Part shown: in pieces, positions 1 to 9,465 of the stretch
Position numbering within the stretch: the first letter of the stretch is position 1
How the letters are laid out: the number at the start of each line of letters is the position of its first letter
NCBI GenBank assembly: GCA_014360495.1
Contig: JACIXR010000003.1
Span: 124,001-188,000 of the forward strand
DNA: 64,000 nucleotides
Direction: 5' to 3'
Source of the DNA: a bacterium
Lineage (GTDB): Bacteria; Armatimonadota; JACIXR01
Notes under the pieces: model-generated
Database searches by the model: none
The model's input: only the letters and a program-made list of their open reading frames with translations
What the model was told of the DNA's origin: nothing
Made by a program: the position numbers and the translations under genes

Positions 1-218
1 TATCCTGCGATAGACAGGGGAGGCTCGCTATCCCTGTTTCCTTGAGGGAATACGCCGGCTTAAAGGAAAACTCCGACGCGGTAGTTATGGGAATAGGCAA
101 CCGCATAGAGATATGGAGCAAGGAAAGATGGGATAAGTTTGAGGAAGAACTCACACCTGAGGAAATAGCTAAAGCCGCGGAAAAACTCGGCTTTCTGGAA
201 ACTCGCCCTCCCCTTTAA
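1..218 (+). CDS. mraZ: MraZ, C-terminal part (5' end outside window)
   Basis: The frame is open from the window edge to TAA at 216-218 and encodes about 71 residues. It contains the second SpoVT/AbrB-like repeat of MraZ: a D-x-Q-G-R-L-x-I-P-x-x-L-R-E-Y-A-G-L block followed by a G-x-G-N-R-I-E-I-W block. MraZ is a DNA-binding regulator that usually heads the dcw cluster and controls its own promoter. The promoter and first half of the gene lie outside the window. The stop abuts the rsmH ATG at 219, so the two genes are cotranscribed. The identification is firm because both the motifs and the gene order agree. Confidence 0.93.
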   Translation, partial: SCDRQGRLAIPVSLREYAGLKENSDAVVMGIGNRIEIWSKERWDKFEEELTPEEIAKAAEKLGFLETRPPL

Positions 219-1094
219 ATGAAAATTTACCATCAGCCGGTGATGGTAAAGGAGGTGTTAGAGATTTTACAACCTGAAAGAGGAGGCATATTTGTTGACT
301 GCACAACAGGAGAAGGAGGGCATTCCCTCGCTCTTCTCCAGAAATTGCCTCCCTCCTCCACCTTAATCTGCATAGATAGGGATTGGGAAATGCTGGAAAT
401 CGCTAAGGAGCGATTGAAAGCTTTCCCTCATAAAACCCATTTTTATAAAGCCAACTTTTCCCAGCTTCAACCAATCCTCGCTGAACTTGGCTTAAATGAG
501 GCTGATGGCATCCTTTTCGATTTGGGAATCTCCTCTCGCCATATTGAAATCCCCGAGCGAGGGTTCAGCTTTCAGAGCGAGGGACCATTGGATATGAGGA
601 TGGATAGAAATCAATCCCTAACCGCTGAGGATTTGGTAAATAGGCTTTCAAAAAAGGAACTGGCGAGAATCTTTATGGAATATGGAGAAGAACCATTCGC
701 AGAGAGAATCGCCTCTGCTATCGTTGAACACAGAAAGAGGAAGAAGATTAGCTCAACAAGGGAACTGGCGGAGATTATAGAGAGAGTCGTGAGAAGAAGA
801 GGGCGAATCCATCCTGCAACGAGGGTCTTTATGGCTCTACGCATAGCTGTTAACAAAGAATTGGAGGAACTTCGTTCCGCTCTTCCCATAGCGATATCCC
901 TTTTAAAGAGAGGTGGGCGCCTTTGCGTCCTTTCTTACCACTCCCTTGAGGATAGGATTGTAAAAGAATGTTTCAGGGAGAAGAAGGACGAATTAAACAT
1001 CATAACACCCAAGCCACTGCGTCCCTCAATGGGAGAGGTAAGTATAAATCCAAGCGCGCGGAGCGCTAAACTTCGCGCGGTGGAAAGGAGGTAG
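219..1094 (+). CDS. rsmH: 16S rRNA (cytosine-1402-N4)-methyltransferase RsmH
   Basis: This 291-residue protein has the usual RsmH (MraW) length. The N-terminus carries a Rossmann SAM-binding loop near residues 23-34 (GIFVDCTTGEGGHS-like). Later come the DGILFDLGISS block near residue 95 and the RGFSFQ..GPLDMRMD block typical of the family. It methylates N4 of C1402 in the ribosomal decoding centre. It starts directly after the mraZ stop and is followed after 6 bases by an ftsL-like gene, which is the standard dcw order. No alternative start is needed. Confidence 0.96.
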   Translation: MKIYHQPVMVKEVLEILQPERGGIFVDCTTGEGGHSLALLQKLPPSSTLICIDRDWEMLEIAKERLKAFPHKTHFYKANFSQLQPILAELGLNEADGILFDLGISSRHIEIPERGFSFQSEGPLDMRMDRNQSLTAEDLVNRLSKKELARIFMEYGEEPFAERIASAIVEHRKRKKISSTRELAEIIERVVRRRGRIHPATRVFMALRIAVNKELEELRSALPIAISLLKRGGRLCVLSYHSLEDRIVKECFREKKDELNIITPKPLRPSMGEVSINPSARSAKLRAVERR

Positions 1095-1100
1095 AGGAAG

Positions 1101-1451
1101 ATGGGAATGGCTTTACCGAAAGAGAGACACCGCCCCTATAGAAGAGGAGTATCTCGCATCCCCCGAAGGGAGGAAGCCTTGTCGCCTGGATTGAGGAAGG
1201 CGGCTATTTCCACAGCTCTTGCCCTTATTATCCTCTTGTTGGGGCAGGTGGTAATGGGGAAAATCATAAACACCAAGGAATATTGGAAGGGAAAGTACTC
1301 AACAACCCAAAAGGTCCTGAAAGAGGAAAATGCCTTTTTAAAGGGACAGCTAAGCGACCTTCTTTCGCCTGTAAATGTTGAGAAGATAGCGAAAAGCAGA
1401 AATATGAAGAGGGCAACCATAGAATATTTTCTCACGATTGGGGAGAAATGA
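1101..1451 (+). CDS. ftsL: FtsL-like bitopic cell-division protein
   Basis: This is a 116-residue protein with a basic N-terminus of about 30 residues, one hydrophobic membrane segment at about 33-53, and a C-terminal stretch with heptad-like spacing (coiled coil) at about 60-100. FtsL has low sequence conservation. The call rests on topology, size and its place between rsmH and ftsI, the canonical FtsL position. FtsL forms a complex with FtsB/DivIC and FtsQ/DivIB and activates FtsW/FtsI at the septum. The gene starts 6 bases after rsmH with a GAGGAAG ribosome-binding site. Its stop overlaps the ftsI ATG (ATGA). Confidence 0.75.
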   Translation: MGMALPKERHRPYRRGVSRIPRREEALSPGLRKAAISTALALIILLLGQVVMGKIINTKEYWKGKYSTTQKVLKEENAFLKGQLSDLLSPVNVEKIAKSRNMKRATIEYFLTIGEK

Positions 1452-3208
1452 AAGTTTCGCAAAAAACTAAGCAAAAGAGGATATCTTTTTTAGCCGCCTT
1501 TTTCCTCATTTGCATCCTCTTGCTCCTTTCCAACCTCTTTTATCTCCAAGTGGTTAAATTCCACTATTACAAAGAGCTCTCAAAGAAGTGCAGCGTTAGG
1601 CAAAAGGAAATCAAACCTCGAAGGGGAGCGATTTTGGACAGGAAGATGCGTCCCTTGGCCCAGGAAGCGCTGGGAGGCTCTATATTCCTCCGCCCCAGCG
1701 AGGTGAAGGACGCCACTCTCTTGGCTGCGAAGCTTTCCCCTCTTCTCTCCATAGAGGAGGACGATTTGGAGAAAAACCTTTTTAGCCCCCGTCCCATCGT
1801 CGCCTTGCAGAGGAACCTTGACTACGCAACCTTTCATAAAGTCAGGGAAATTATAAAAGAGAACCGAATCAAGGGAATCGAGCTTCAGGAAGAAAGAAAG
1901 AGGATTTATCCGAACGGCTCGCTTGCTGCTCATGTTCTCGGGTTCTGCAACGTTGACGAGGAGCCTCTTGAGGGATGCGAGAAAAGCCTGAACAAGTATT
2001 TGAGTGGGGAAAAAGGGTTAGTGGAGGGTATTTGCGACATAAAGGGCAATTTCATACCCACAGCCTCTCGGGTTCTTCGTCAAGCGAAGGATGGCTCGGA
2101 TGTGATTCTTACCATTGATTGCGATATCCAAAGGATTGTGGAGGAGGAACTTGATAAGGCTTTTGAGAAGCTAAAACCAAAATCAGCAGTGGCTATCGTG
2201 ATGAACCCCCAAAACGGTGAGATACTCGCCCTCGCAAACAGACCAACATTTGACCCTAATGAGCAAAGCAAATATCCACCCGATGCCAAGAGAAACAGGG
2301 CAGTAACGGACCTCTTTGAAGTAGGTTCGGTGCTTAAGCCGATAGTCATCGCTTCCGCCCTTCAAGAAGGGGTTATCACTCCAACATCTCGCTTCCACTG
2401 TTCTGGTAAGCTAAAGGTGGGAGACAGGTTTATTTCCTGCGTAGTTCATCACAAAGGAGGGCATGGAAGCGTTACACCTGAGAAGATACTCGTTGAATCC
2501 TGCAATGTAGGAGCGGCGCAAGTGGGGATGAAGTTAGGAGCTAAGAGGATATATAAGTATTTACTTGGCTTTGGCTTTGGAATGCGCCCTACAGATGAGC
2601 TCACTGGTGCACAACGAGGAGTTATTCCTCCACCTGAGAATTGGAGCAATATGAGAACAGCGAATGTATCCTTTGGACAGGGGATATCAATAACTCCACT
2701 TCATTTGCTCAGTGCTTTCTGTGCCCTCATCAACGGTGGTATCGTATATAAGCCCCATATATTGAAGGCAGTTATATATCCGAACGGAGAGATTAAAAAG
2801 TTTGAACCCAAAGTTATATCCCGCCCCCTCTCCCCAGAGGTTGCGAATATGGTCAGGGATATGCTTGTGGGAGTGGTTGAGAGCAAGGAAGGAACGGCTT
2901 ATAAACAGGCAAATGTTGAGGGCGTAAAGGTGGGTGGTAAAACTGGAACGGCACAGAAAGTTATAAATGGCAGATATACTAACGAAGTCGTTGCCTCCTT
3001 CGTTGGTTTTCTGCCAGCAGATAACCCGCGCTTAGCGATTTTGGTCTTAATTGACCAACCGCAAATAAACCGCTGGGGAGCAACAGCTGCTGCCCCCGTT
3101 TTCAAAGAAATAGCCTCAAGAAGCCTTGCCTGCCTGGGATTTAGCCCCCAAATTACCCCTATTACCCTTAATACCCTTCAGGCTGTTGCTTCCCAGCGGT
3201 CCCCTTAA
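1448..3208 (+). CDS. ftsI: Septal peptidoglycan transpeptidase FtsI (class B PBP)
   Basis: This 586-residue class B penicillin-binding protein has an N-terminal membrane anchor at about residues 12-36. A PBP dimerisation/pedestal domain (RRGAILDR block near 58-66) precedes the transpeptidase domain. The three active-site motifs are present: S294-V-L-K297 with the acylated serine, S351-C-N353, and K498-T-G500. There are no PASTA repeats, unlike many Gram-positive homologues. FtsI cross-links septal peptidoglycan together with FtsW, which lies about 5 kb downstream. The start overlaps the ftsL stop by 4 bases. After the stop there is a 44-base gap to murE, the longest gap inside the cluster. 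Confidence 0.95.
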   Translation: MKVSQKTKQKRISFLAAFFLICILLLLSNLFYLQVVKFHYYKELSKKCSVRQKEIKPRRGAILDRKMRPLAQEALGGSIFLRPSEVKDATLLAAKLSPLLSIEEDDLEKNLFSPRPIVALQRNLDYATFHKVREIIKENRIKGIELQEERKRIYPNGSLAAHVLGFCNVDEEPLEGCEKSLNKYLSGEKGLVEGICDIKGNFIPTASRVLRQAKDGSDVILTIDCDIQRIVEEELDKAFEKLKPKSAVAIVMNPQNGEILALANRPTFDPNEQSKYPPDAKRNRAVTDLFEVGSVLKPIVIASALQEGVITPTSRFHCSGKLKVGDRFISCVVHHKGGHGSVTPEKILVESCNVGAAQVGMKLGAKRIYKYLLGFGFGMRPTDELTGAQRGVIPPPENWSNMRTANVSFGQGISITPLHLLSAFCALINGGIVYKPHILKAVIYPNGEIKKFEPKVISRPLSPEVANMVRDMLVGVVESKEGTAYKQANVEGVKVGGKTGTAQKVINGRYTNEVVASFVGFLPADNPRLAILVLIDQPQINRWGATAAAPVFKEIASRSLACLGFSPQITPITLNTLQAVASQRSP

Positions 3209-3235
3209 TTTGAAATCAGGACCTAAATGTTTTAA

Positions 3236-3241
3236 TATAAT
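3236..3241 (+). promoter_or_regulatory. Possible internal -10 element ahead of murE
   Basis: The 44-base gap between ftsI and murE is AT-rich and contains a consensus TATAAT. The nearest -35-like hexamer (TTGAAA) lies 20 bases upstream, which is longer than ideal. If used, transcription would begin only about 5 bases before the murE ATG. This is a weak candidate for an internal promoter. Confidence 0.3.
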
Positions 3242-3252
3242 TTTAGGAAAAA

Positions 3253-4746
3253 ATGAGATTTTCTCAACTCATAAATGGAATAGAGACGATAAGCTTTAAG
3301 GGCGACCTCTCCATTAAGATAGAGGGAATCACCCATGATTCCCGAGAGGTAGCGCCCGGCTATGTTTTCGTCGCCATAAAGGGAGAAAAATTTGATGGAC
3401 ACCTTTTTATAGAAGAAGCAATTAAAAGGGGTGCTGCGGCGCTCGTTGTGGAGGACGAGAGCAAAATCCACCCTTGTCCCCTTCCCTATATCCTCGTCCC
3501 CTCTTCCCGAAAAGCTCTTGCCGAGCTCAGTGCACGCTTCTACAATTATCCCTCCCGCAGATTGAAACTGATAGGCGTAACTGGAACAAATGGGAAAGGT
3601 CTGACTTGCCATTTTATTTACAATATTTTCAAGACCATGGGAAAAAATGTTGCCTATCTCGGAACGCTCGGAGCCTGGCTGAACGATGAAGCAATTCCTT
3701 GGTACAACAAAACAACGCCCGAAGCCACCTATATTCAGAAATTTTTCTCCCAACTACCCAAAGACGAGACCTTCGTTGTTATGGAGGTTTCCTCCCACGC
3801 AATCTCCCAATACAGGACTTGGGGTTGCGAATTTGATATAGCGGTCTTCACTAACCTCTCCCAAGACCACTTAGATTACCATAAGGATATGGATTCCTAT
3901 TTTCAAACGAAACTCAGCTTCTTCTTGGATTATCCACCCCATACCCCAAAGCGAACCCTCTCAGTGATAAATTTAGACGACCCCTATGGCAAACTCATCC
4001 TCAAAAAAATCCATACACCATCAATTACCTATGGAACATCAAGCAAGGCAACGATAAGGGGCTATTTATTAGAGCAAGGTTTTGATTTCCTCCTTTTCCA
4101 CCTCCTCACTCCCATAGGCGAAATAGATATTCGCCTTCCTTTCGGAGGGATTTTCAATTTCTCCAATGCCCTCGCCGCCTCCGCCGTCGCCTATAGCGAA
4201 AATGTCTCATTGGAGATAATTAAGAAAGGACTGGAATCCTCCCCTCCTCTTCCCGGGAGGTTTGAAAACATCAAGGAAGGTCAGGACTTCGCCGTTATAG
4301 TTGATTATGCCCATACGCCTCAGGGAATTGAGCAACTTCTATCCTCGGTAGCTCCCATATGTAAAGGACGGAAAATCATCGTTTTCGGCTGTGGCGGAAA
4401 TAGAGACAGGAACAAACGCCCCATTATGGGGAAAATCGCCAGCGAGTTGGCAGATGTAGTTATAATCACATCGGATAATCCACGAGGAGAAGAGCCAAAG
4501 GCGATTATTGATGAAATACTCTCGGGCATCTCACCAGAAATGCGGGAGAAAATCATCGTTGAAGCCGATAGGGAAAAAGCCATAAAAATCGGAGTAGGAA
4601 TGGCAAGTGAGGGGGATTGCCTTCTCATAGCGGGGAAAGGACACGAGACATATCAAATCTTCTCCGATAGAGTAGTTCCCTTTGATGATAGGGAGATAGC
4701 AAGAAAATACATCAGGGAGAGAATAAATGGAGCTCACGCTATCTGA
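3253..4746 (+). CDS. murE: UDP-MurNAc-tripeptide synthetase MurE (meso-DAP type)
   Basis: This 497-residue Mur ligase has the N-terminal UMT-binding domain, central ATPase domain and C-terminal Rossmann domain. The DNPR motif near residue 411 (ITSDNPRGEEP) is the known signature of meso-diaminopimelate specificity, which implies mDAP-type peptidoglycan. The P-loop is unusual: it reads GTNGK115-G116-L-T, where MurE proteins normally have GTNGKTTT. The GKG form is the one typical of the related folylpolyglutamate synthase FolC. The rest of the protein, including the E-V-S-S-H block near 178 and the gene context, is clearly MurE. The stop overlaps the murF start by 20 bases. Confidence 0.94.
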   Translation: MRFSQLINGIETISFKGDLSIKIEGITHDSREVAPGYVFVAIKGEKFDGHLFIEEAIKRGAAALVVEDESKIHPCPLPYILVPSSRKALAELSARFYNYPSRRLKLIGVTGTNGKGLTCHFIYNIFKTMGKNVAYLGTLGAWLNDEAIPWYNKTTPEATYIQKFFSQLPKDETFVVMEVSSHAISQYRTWGCEFDIAVFTNLSQDHLDYHKDMDSYFQTKLSFFLDYPPHTPKRTLSVINLDDPYGKLILKKIHTPSITYGTSSKATIRGYLLEQGFDFLLFHLLTPIGEIDIRLPFGGIFNFSNALAASAVAYSENVSLEIIKKGLESSPPLPGRFENIKEGQDFAVIVDYAHTPQGIEQLLSSVAPICKGRKIIVFGCGGNRDRNKRPIMGKIASELADVVIITSDNPRGEEPKAIIDEILSGISPEMREKIIVEADREKAIKIGVGMASEGDCLLIAGKGHETYQIFSDRVVPFDDREIARKYIRERINGAHAI

Positions 4747-6097
4747 GATAGTAAAAGTTATTGGAGCGGAAACATCCCAGTTTGAGGATTTGAAAATCCA
4801 AGCTGTTTCAACCGACAGCAGAGTTCCCGCAAAGGATGCGATTTTCTTCGCCCTAAAAGGGGAAAGACATGACGGGCATAATTTCCTATGGGAAGCCCAT
4901 AAAAATGGCTGTGTTTCAGCTGTCGTTGAATATATCCCACCTTCCCCTCCACCAATCCCTCTCCTTAAAGTAGATGATACAATTAGGGCATTGGGGCTCT
5001 TAGCTGGATACTATAGGGATAAGTTTCCCGTTTTGTGCATTGGCATCACGGGAAGCACGGGAAAAACGACGACCAAAGAGATGCTTGCCCATATCCTTCA
5101 AGCGAAACACAGGGTCTTGAAGACGGAAAAAAATTTCAATAACGAGATAGGTGTTCCTCTCACCCTCTTCCACTTGAAGAAAGACCACTCTGCATTAATC
5201 GTAGAGATGGCTATGAGGGGAAGAGGGCAAATAGATTGGCTTACTAAAATAGCCAAACCACAAATCGGCGTCATCACAAATATAGGACCCGCTCACCTTG
5301 AGTTTTTTAACAGCTTGGAGGAAATAGCTCAGGCAAAGGCAGAGCTCATCCAGGCTTTGCCCCCGAACGGAACTGCCGTCCTGAATTTAGATGACCAATT
5401 CTTTACCTTCCTAAGAGAACGAACTCCCTGTCAAGTTCTCTCCTTCGGGTTTTCCCCGAAGGCCGATGTTTCCTGCGAGGTCTTAGATAAGGAAGAATAT
5501 ATCCTCCTGAAAATAAAAACTCCTAAAGGGAATATAACAGCCAAAAGTTACCTTCAAGGCGAACACAATTTTATCAATCTATTGGCAGCTATAGCCGCTT
5601 CACTTCCCGCTGAGCTATCTCTTGAAGAGATTGAGAAACAAATCCCTACCCTTCCCCTTCCACCCATGAGGTTGGAGCAGATAAAATTGCCCGGCAATAT
5701 ATTGATTATCAATGATTCTTACAATTCCAATCCACTTTCCCTGAGAGCTGCTCTCAATTACCTAAGTGAAAAGAAGGGACGGAGGATAGCAATTTTGGGG
5801 GATATGTTGGAGCTTGGAGAGGAAAGCGAGAGGCTCCATAGAGAGGCTGGTGCTTGGGTCAAAAAAGCCGGCGTTAGCCACCTAATATTGATTGGAGAAA
5901 AAGCAAAATTCATTGGAGATGGAGCAATTGAGAAAGGTTTTCCTCCCTCAAACATAGCGTATTTCCCGGAAAAAGAGGGAGTCGTCTCCTTTATCCAGGG
6001 GCTCCTTGAGGAAGGTGATACGGTCTTGGTAAAAGGCTCACGAAAACTTCAACTCGAGCAAATCGTGGAGGAATTGAAGAGATGTTGCATATCTTAA
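4727..6097 (+). CDS. murF: UDP-MurNAc-tripeptide D-alanyl-D-alanine ligase MurF
   Basis: This 456-residue Mur ligase adds D-Ala-D-Ala to UDP-MurNAc-tripeptide in the cytoplasm. The N-terminal Mur ligase catalytic fold has the D-S-R-x-P-x-x-D-A-I-F-F block. A normal P-loop (GSTGKTTTKE) lies near residue 108-117. The C-terminal domain carries the N-D-S-Y-N-S-N-P motif near 330, typical of MurF. The start lies 20 bases inside the end of murE and the stop 16 bases inside mraY, so expression is translationally coupled. D-Ala-D-Ala is supplied by ddl in the same cluster. Confidence 0.96.
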   Translation: MELTLSEIVKVIGAETSQFEDLKIQAVSTDSRVPAKDAIFFALKGERHDGHNFLWEAHKNGCVSAVVEYIPPSPPPIPLLKVDDTIRALGLLAGYYRDKFPVLCIGITGSTGKTTTKEMLAHILQAKHRVLKTEKNFNNEIGVPLTLFHLKKDHSALIVEMAMRGRGQIDWLTKIAKPQIGVITNIGPAHLEFFNSLEEIAQAKAELIQALPPNGTAVLNLDDQFFTFLRERTPCQVLSFGFSPKADVSCEVLDKEEYILLKIKTPKGNITAKSYLQGEHNFINLLAAIAASLPAELSLEEIEKQIPTLPLPPMRLEQIKLPGNILIINDSYNSNPLSLRAALNYLSEKKGRRIAILGDMLELGEESERLHREAGAWVKKAGVSHLILIGEKAKFIGDGAIEKGFPPSNIAYFPEKEGVVSFIQGLLEEGDTVLVKGSRKLQLEQIVEELKRCCIS

Positions 6098-7029
6098 CAT
6101 CAACCCTCATCGCCTTTATCCTCTCCCTTATCTTCACTTACGCCCTGCTTAGTTTTTTGAAAAAGAAAGGAATAGGTCAAAAGGTCAGCAGGGACGCGCC
6201 GCAAAGACATCTTAAGAAAGAGGGAACTCCCAATATGGGAGGGATAGCGATAGTTCTCTCCGCCTGCTTGGCTTACCTTTTAATGGGTGGAAAGGATTTA
6301 AAGCTCCCCGCCTCTCTCGTTGGTTTCGCCTCAATAGGCTTTATTGACGATTTCCTAAGCGTTAGACGAGGCAAGTCGCTCGGTTTGAAGGCAAGACACA
6401 AACTGCTTCTCCAATTCGTCCTCTCCGTTCTCCTCCTTCTATCGGTTCCAGAGCTTAACACAAAGCTTCACATATCTGGTGGAGTAAGATATTTTGAGCT
6501 GGGATATTTTTATCCCCTATTCGCTATCCTCCTCTTGGTCGGGTTCTCAAACGCGGTTAATCTAACGGATGGTTTAGATGGATTAGCGGGTGGTTGTTCA
6601 GCCATAGTAGCGGGTGGGATGGCTTTAACCTCGCTTTCCCTTATTGATAGGGAGAACAGCATATTCTTGGCTTCCCTGGGCGGCGCTTGCCTTGGGTTTC
6701 TTTGGCTAAATTCTTATCCCGCCAAAATTATTATGGGAGACACTGGTTCCCTTGCCTTAGGTGGCTCCCTAGCTTTTTCCTCCATCCTCCTCAAAGAGGA
6801 GCTGGTCTTCATCCTTATGGGGCTTGTCTTCCTCGCGGAAGCACTATCGGTTATCATCCAGGTCGTCTCTTTTAAAACAAGGAAGAAGAGGGTCTTCAAG
6901 ATGACGCCTCTTCACCATCATTTTGAACTAAGCGGCTGGGAGGAACCCCTCATAACGACAAGGTTCTGGTTGGTGAATATAATCCTCGTGCTCTTGGCTT
7001 ACTTTTTGGGGGTTGCGAGATGGATATAA
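6082..7029 (+). CDS. mraY: Phospho-MurNAc-pentapeptide transferase MraY
   Basis: This 315-residue polytopic membrane enzyme has about ten hydrophobic segments. It transfers phospho-MurNAc-pentapeptide to undecaprenyl phosphate to make lipid I. Family motifs are visible: GFIDDFLS near 89, the NLTDGLDGLAGG block near 160, GDTGSLALGG near 219, and the MTPLHHHFE histidine cluster near 274. The start lies within the murF 3' end and the stop overlaps murD by 10 bases. It follows murF in the standard dcw order. Confidence 0.97.
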   Translation: MLHILTSTLIAFILSLIFTYALLSFLKKKGIGQKVSRDAPQRHLKKEGTPNMGGIAIVLSACLAYLLMGGKDLKLPASLVGFASIGFIDDFLSVRRGKSLGLKARHKLLLQFVLSVLLLLSVPELNTKLHISGGVRYFELGYFYPLFAILLLVGFSNAVNLTDGLDGLAGGCSAIVAGGMALTSLSLIDRENSIFLASLGGACLGFLWLNSYPAKIIMGDTGSLALGGSLAFSSILLKEELVFILMGLVFLAEALSVIIQVVSFKTRKKRVFKMTPLHHHFELSGWEEPLITTRFWLVNIILVLLAYFLGVARWI

Positions 7030-8369
7030 GAGGAAAAAAGATAAGCGTTATAGGAATGGGAAAGACGGGAGTTGCCACTGCGGAAGCCCTCGCTTCTCAC
7101 AATGAGATAACCATATTTGATAAGAAGGAACCTCTGATACCACCCCAGCTGAAGGATTTGCCCGTGAAGTTTCATCTCGGGGACCCGAATTACACTGGTG
7201 CTGAGGAAGCCGATTTGATAATAATAAGCCCAGGAGTTCCCAAGACCGAACCCTTCATCTCACGAGCATTAGCCCATAATGTCCCAATTAGAAGCGAAAT
7301 TGAAATAGCGTATAAACTTTGTAAATCCCCTATTATTGCCGTAACGGGAACAGATGGAAAGAGCACTACCGTTTCCCTTATCGCCCATATTCTTCAAGTG
7401 GCGGGTAAAAGAGCGATCGCATGCGGGAATATCGGCACACCTTTCATCAGCATCGCTCCCTCCACCACCCCTGAGGATATCGTAGTTTTGGAGGTATCAA
7501 GCTATCAATTGGAATGGATAGAGGAGTTCCGCCCCAAAATAGGAATGGTATTGAATATCGCCGCCGACCATCTTGAGCGCTATAACTCTTTAGAAGAATA
7601 TGCGTTCACGAAGATGCGCCTTTTTGAGAATCAAACGGGAGACGACTTCGCCATCCTAAATAGAGATGACGAAACGCTTTTGCGTCTTTCCCATCTCGTC
7701 ACCTCCAACATCCTCTTCTTCTCCCTCTCCCCCTTTGAGGGTGAAGGCGTCTATTTCTCTCAGGGAGAAATCCATATGAGGTTAAGAGGTGAAGATTTCC
7801 TTTTTCCTCTTCCTGAAACCGCTTTAGAAGGCAAGCATAACCTTCAAAATATGCTTTGCGCCTCCCTCGCTTCCTTCCTCGTTGGGGTATCCCTTGAGTC
7901 TATCTCCAAAGCTCTATCAACCTTTCCTCCTCTCGAGCATAGAATGGAGAGAATCGGATATCATAAAGGGGCGCTTTTCATCAACGACTCCAAAGCGACA
8001 AATCCCCACGCCACATCAAAGGCGCTTTCCTCTTTTTCTGCTCCCATTATCCTAATCGCTGGAGGGAAATACAAGGAGGGAGCTGATTACGAGGGTATGT
8101 TTAGGGAAAACAATTCAAAAATTAAGGCGGTGATTTTAATCGGTGAAGCAAGCTCTCGTCTGGAGAACATAGCCAAGGCTGCGGGCATATCAAATGTATA
8201 TAGAGAAAAGGATTTGGAGGGAGCCGTGAGGAAAGCCTCTGAGCTTGCTTCCCCTGGGAATGTCGTTCTTTTCTCGCCTGCTTGTTCAAGCTTTGATATG
8301 TTTACAGATTTTGAGGAAAGAGGAAGAAGATTCAAGGAAATCTTCTTCGCTTTGAGGGAGGAAAGTTAA
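7020..8369 (+). CDS. murD: UDP-MurNAc-L-alanine:D-glutamate ligase MurD
   Basis: This 449-residue cytoplasmic Mur ligase adds D-Glu to UDP-MurNAc-L-Ala. The N-terminal Rossmann-like domain begins with V-I-G-M-G-K-T-G near residue 10. The ATPase P-loop reads GTDGKSTT near 111-118. The conserved N-D-S-K-A-T-N-P motif appears near 322. The length is normal. It overlaps mraY by 10 bases and is followed after 1 base by ftsW. Confidence 0.96.
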   Translation: MDIRGKKISVIGMGKTGVATAEALASHNEITIFDKKEPLIPPQLKDLPVKFHLGDPNYTGAEEADLIIISPGVPKTEPFISRALAHNVPIRSEIEIAYKLCKSPIIAVTGTDGKSTTVSLIAHILQVAGKRAIACGNIGTPFISIAPSTTPEDIVVLEVSSYQLEWIEEFRPKIGMVLNIAADHLERYNSLEEYAFTKMRLFENQTGDDFAILNRDDETLLRLSHLVTSNILFFSLSPFEGEGVYFSQGEIHMRLRGEDFLFPLPETALEGKHNLQNMLCASLASFLVGVSLESISKALSTFPPLEHRMERIGYHKGALFINDSKATNPHATSKALSSFSAPIILIAGGKYKEGADYEGMFRENNSKIKAVILIGEASSRLENIAKAAGISNVYREKDLEGAVRKASELASPGNVVLFSPACSSFDMFTDFEERGRRFKEIFFALREES

Positions 8370-8370
8370 A

Positions 8371-9465
8371 TTGGGATATTTGCTGAGGCATATAGAAAGT
8401 AGAGCGAGACTTTTCTTGGATATCGGGGTTTTAGCCTTGGCATTTTTTGGAACGGTCTTCGTCATAAGCGCGGAATGGTATTATGTTTACCTTAAAAGTT
8501 TCAACCAGTTTCTTTACTTGATTTTAGGGATTATTTTATTCTACGCTGTTTCCTCCATTCCTTACAGCTTTTGGGCACGCATTTCCTGGCTTCTATACTT
8601 TTTCTCCCTTGGATTTCTATTACTTCCTATCTTATTCCATGGCGGAAGATGGATTCACATAGGTTCCATTTCGATTCAACCTTATGAATTCGCAAAAATC
8701 GCTATTGTCTTATTTCTTGCCTCTTTTCTAAGGAAGGCAAATAATAGCAGGAATTCCTGGCGCTCCATCATCCTTACTTTATTCTTCCTTTCCTTCCCCG
8801 TAGCCATCCTCATAAAACAACCCCATTTCGGCGCCTGCGTTATCCTTATTCTCACAGCGGGAGTCATGCTATTCCTCGCGGGAGTGAAAATACGACACCT
8901 CATCATCACCTCATTAATAGCTCTCCTTGCACTTGGTATGCTTCTTCCCCTGGAAGGATACCGCATAAAAAGGCTTCGCTCTGCTTACGGTGGAAATGAG
9001 TTAGCGGAAGGCTATCAGAAAAGGCAAGCTCTTATAGCTATAGGCTCCGGTGGAATATTCGGCAAGGGCTTTTTGGGAAGCGTGATGAAGTTTGGCTACC
9101 TCCCCGAAGCCCACTCTGATTTCTTATTCGCGGTAACAGCGGAGGAATCCGGCTTGTTTTTCTCTCTTTTGTTTTTCTTCTGCCCCTTTATCCTGCTTTT
9201 CCTTTCCGGCTTCTCCATCAGCTTTTCCTCCCCCAATCCGCTCGCCTCGCTCATCGCAGGAGGATTGACCTCAATCATTGCCATACAAGCCTTGTTAAAT
9301 CTCTCAATGGTATCAGTGAAATTCGTCCCCGTTATCGGGATTCCCTTGCCCTTCTTCGCTCACGGCGGCTCATCTCTTATAAGTTCTTTCATCGCCACAG
9401 GAATCATTCGCAACATAGCTCTGCAAAAAGAAGCTATAACCTCTCAGGAGAAAAAATCCCCATGA
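8371..9465 (+). CDS. ftsW: Lipid II polymerase FtsW (SEDS family)
   Basis: This 364-residue SEDS protein has about ten membrane segments. The motif GRWIHIGSISIQPYEFAK near residue 91-108 and the C-terminal PLPFFAHGGSS motif near 325-335 are diagnostic for FtsW/RodA. Placement between murD and murG favours FtsW over RodA. The enzyme polymerises lipid II into glycan strands with FtsI. The start is TTG, one base after the murD stop, with GGAGG just upstream. The stop overlaps the murG ATG (ATGA). Confidence 0.95.
   Translation: MGYLLRHIESRARLFLDIGVLALAFFGTVFVISAEWYYVYLKSFNQFLYLILGIILFYAVSSIPYSFWARISWLLYFFSLGFLLLPILFHGGRWIHIGSISIQPYEFAKIAIVLFLASFLRKANNSRNSWRSIILTLFFLSFPVAILIKQPHFGACVILILTAGVMLFLAGVKIRHLIITSLIALLALGMLLPLEGYRIKRLRSAYGGNELAEGYQKRQALIAIGSGGIFGKGFLGSVMKFGYLPEAHSDFLFAVTAEESGLFFSLLFFFCPFILLFLSGFSISFSSPNPLASLIAGGLTSIIAIQALLNLSMVSVKFVPVIGIPLPFFAHGGSSLISSFIATGIIRNIALQKEAITSQEKKSP

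Noticed and set aside
3232-3753. 173-codon ORF on the minus strand opposite murE
   Set aside because: It is antisense to a clear murE, has no family features and no ribosome site of its own.
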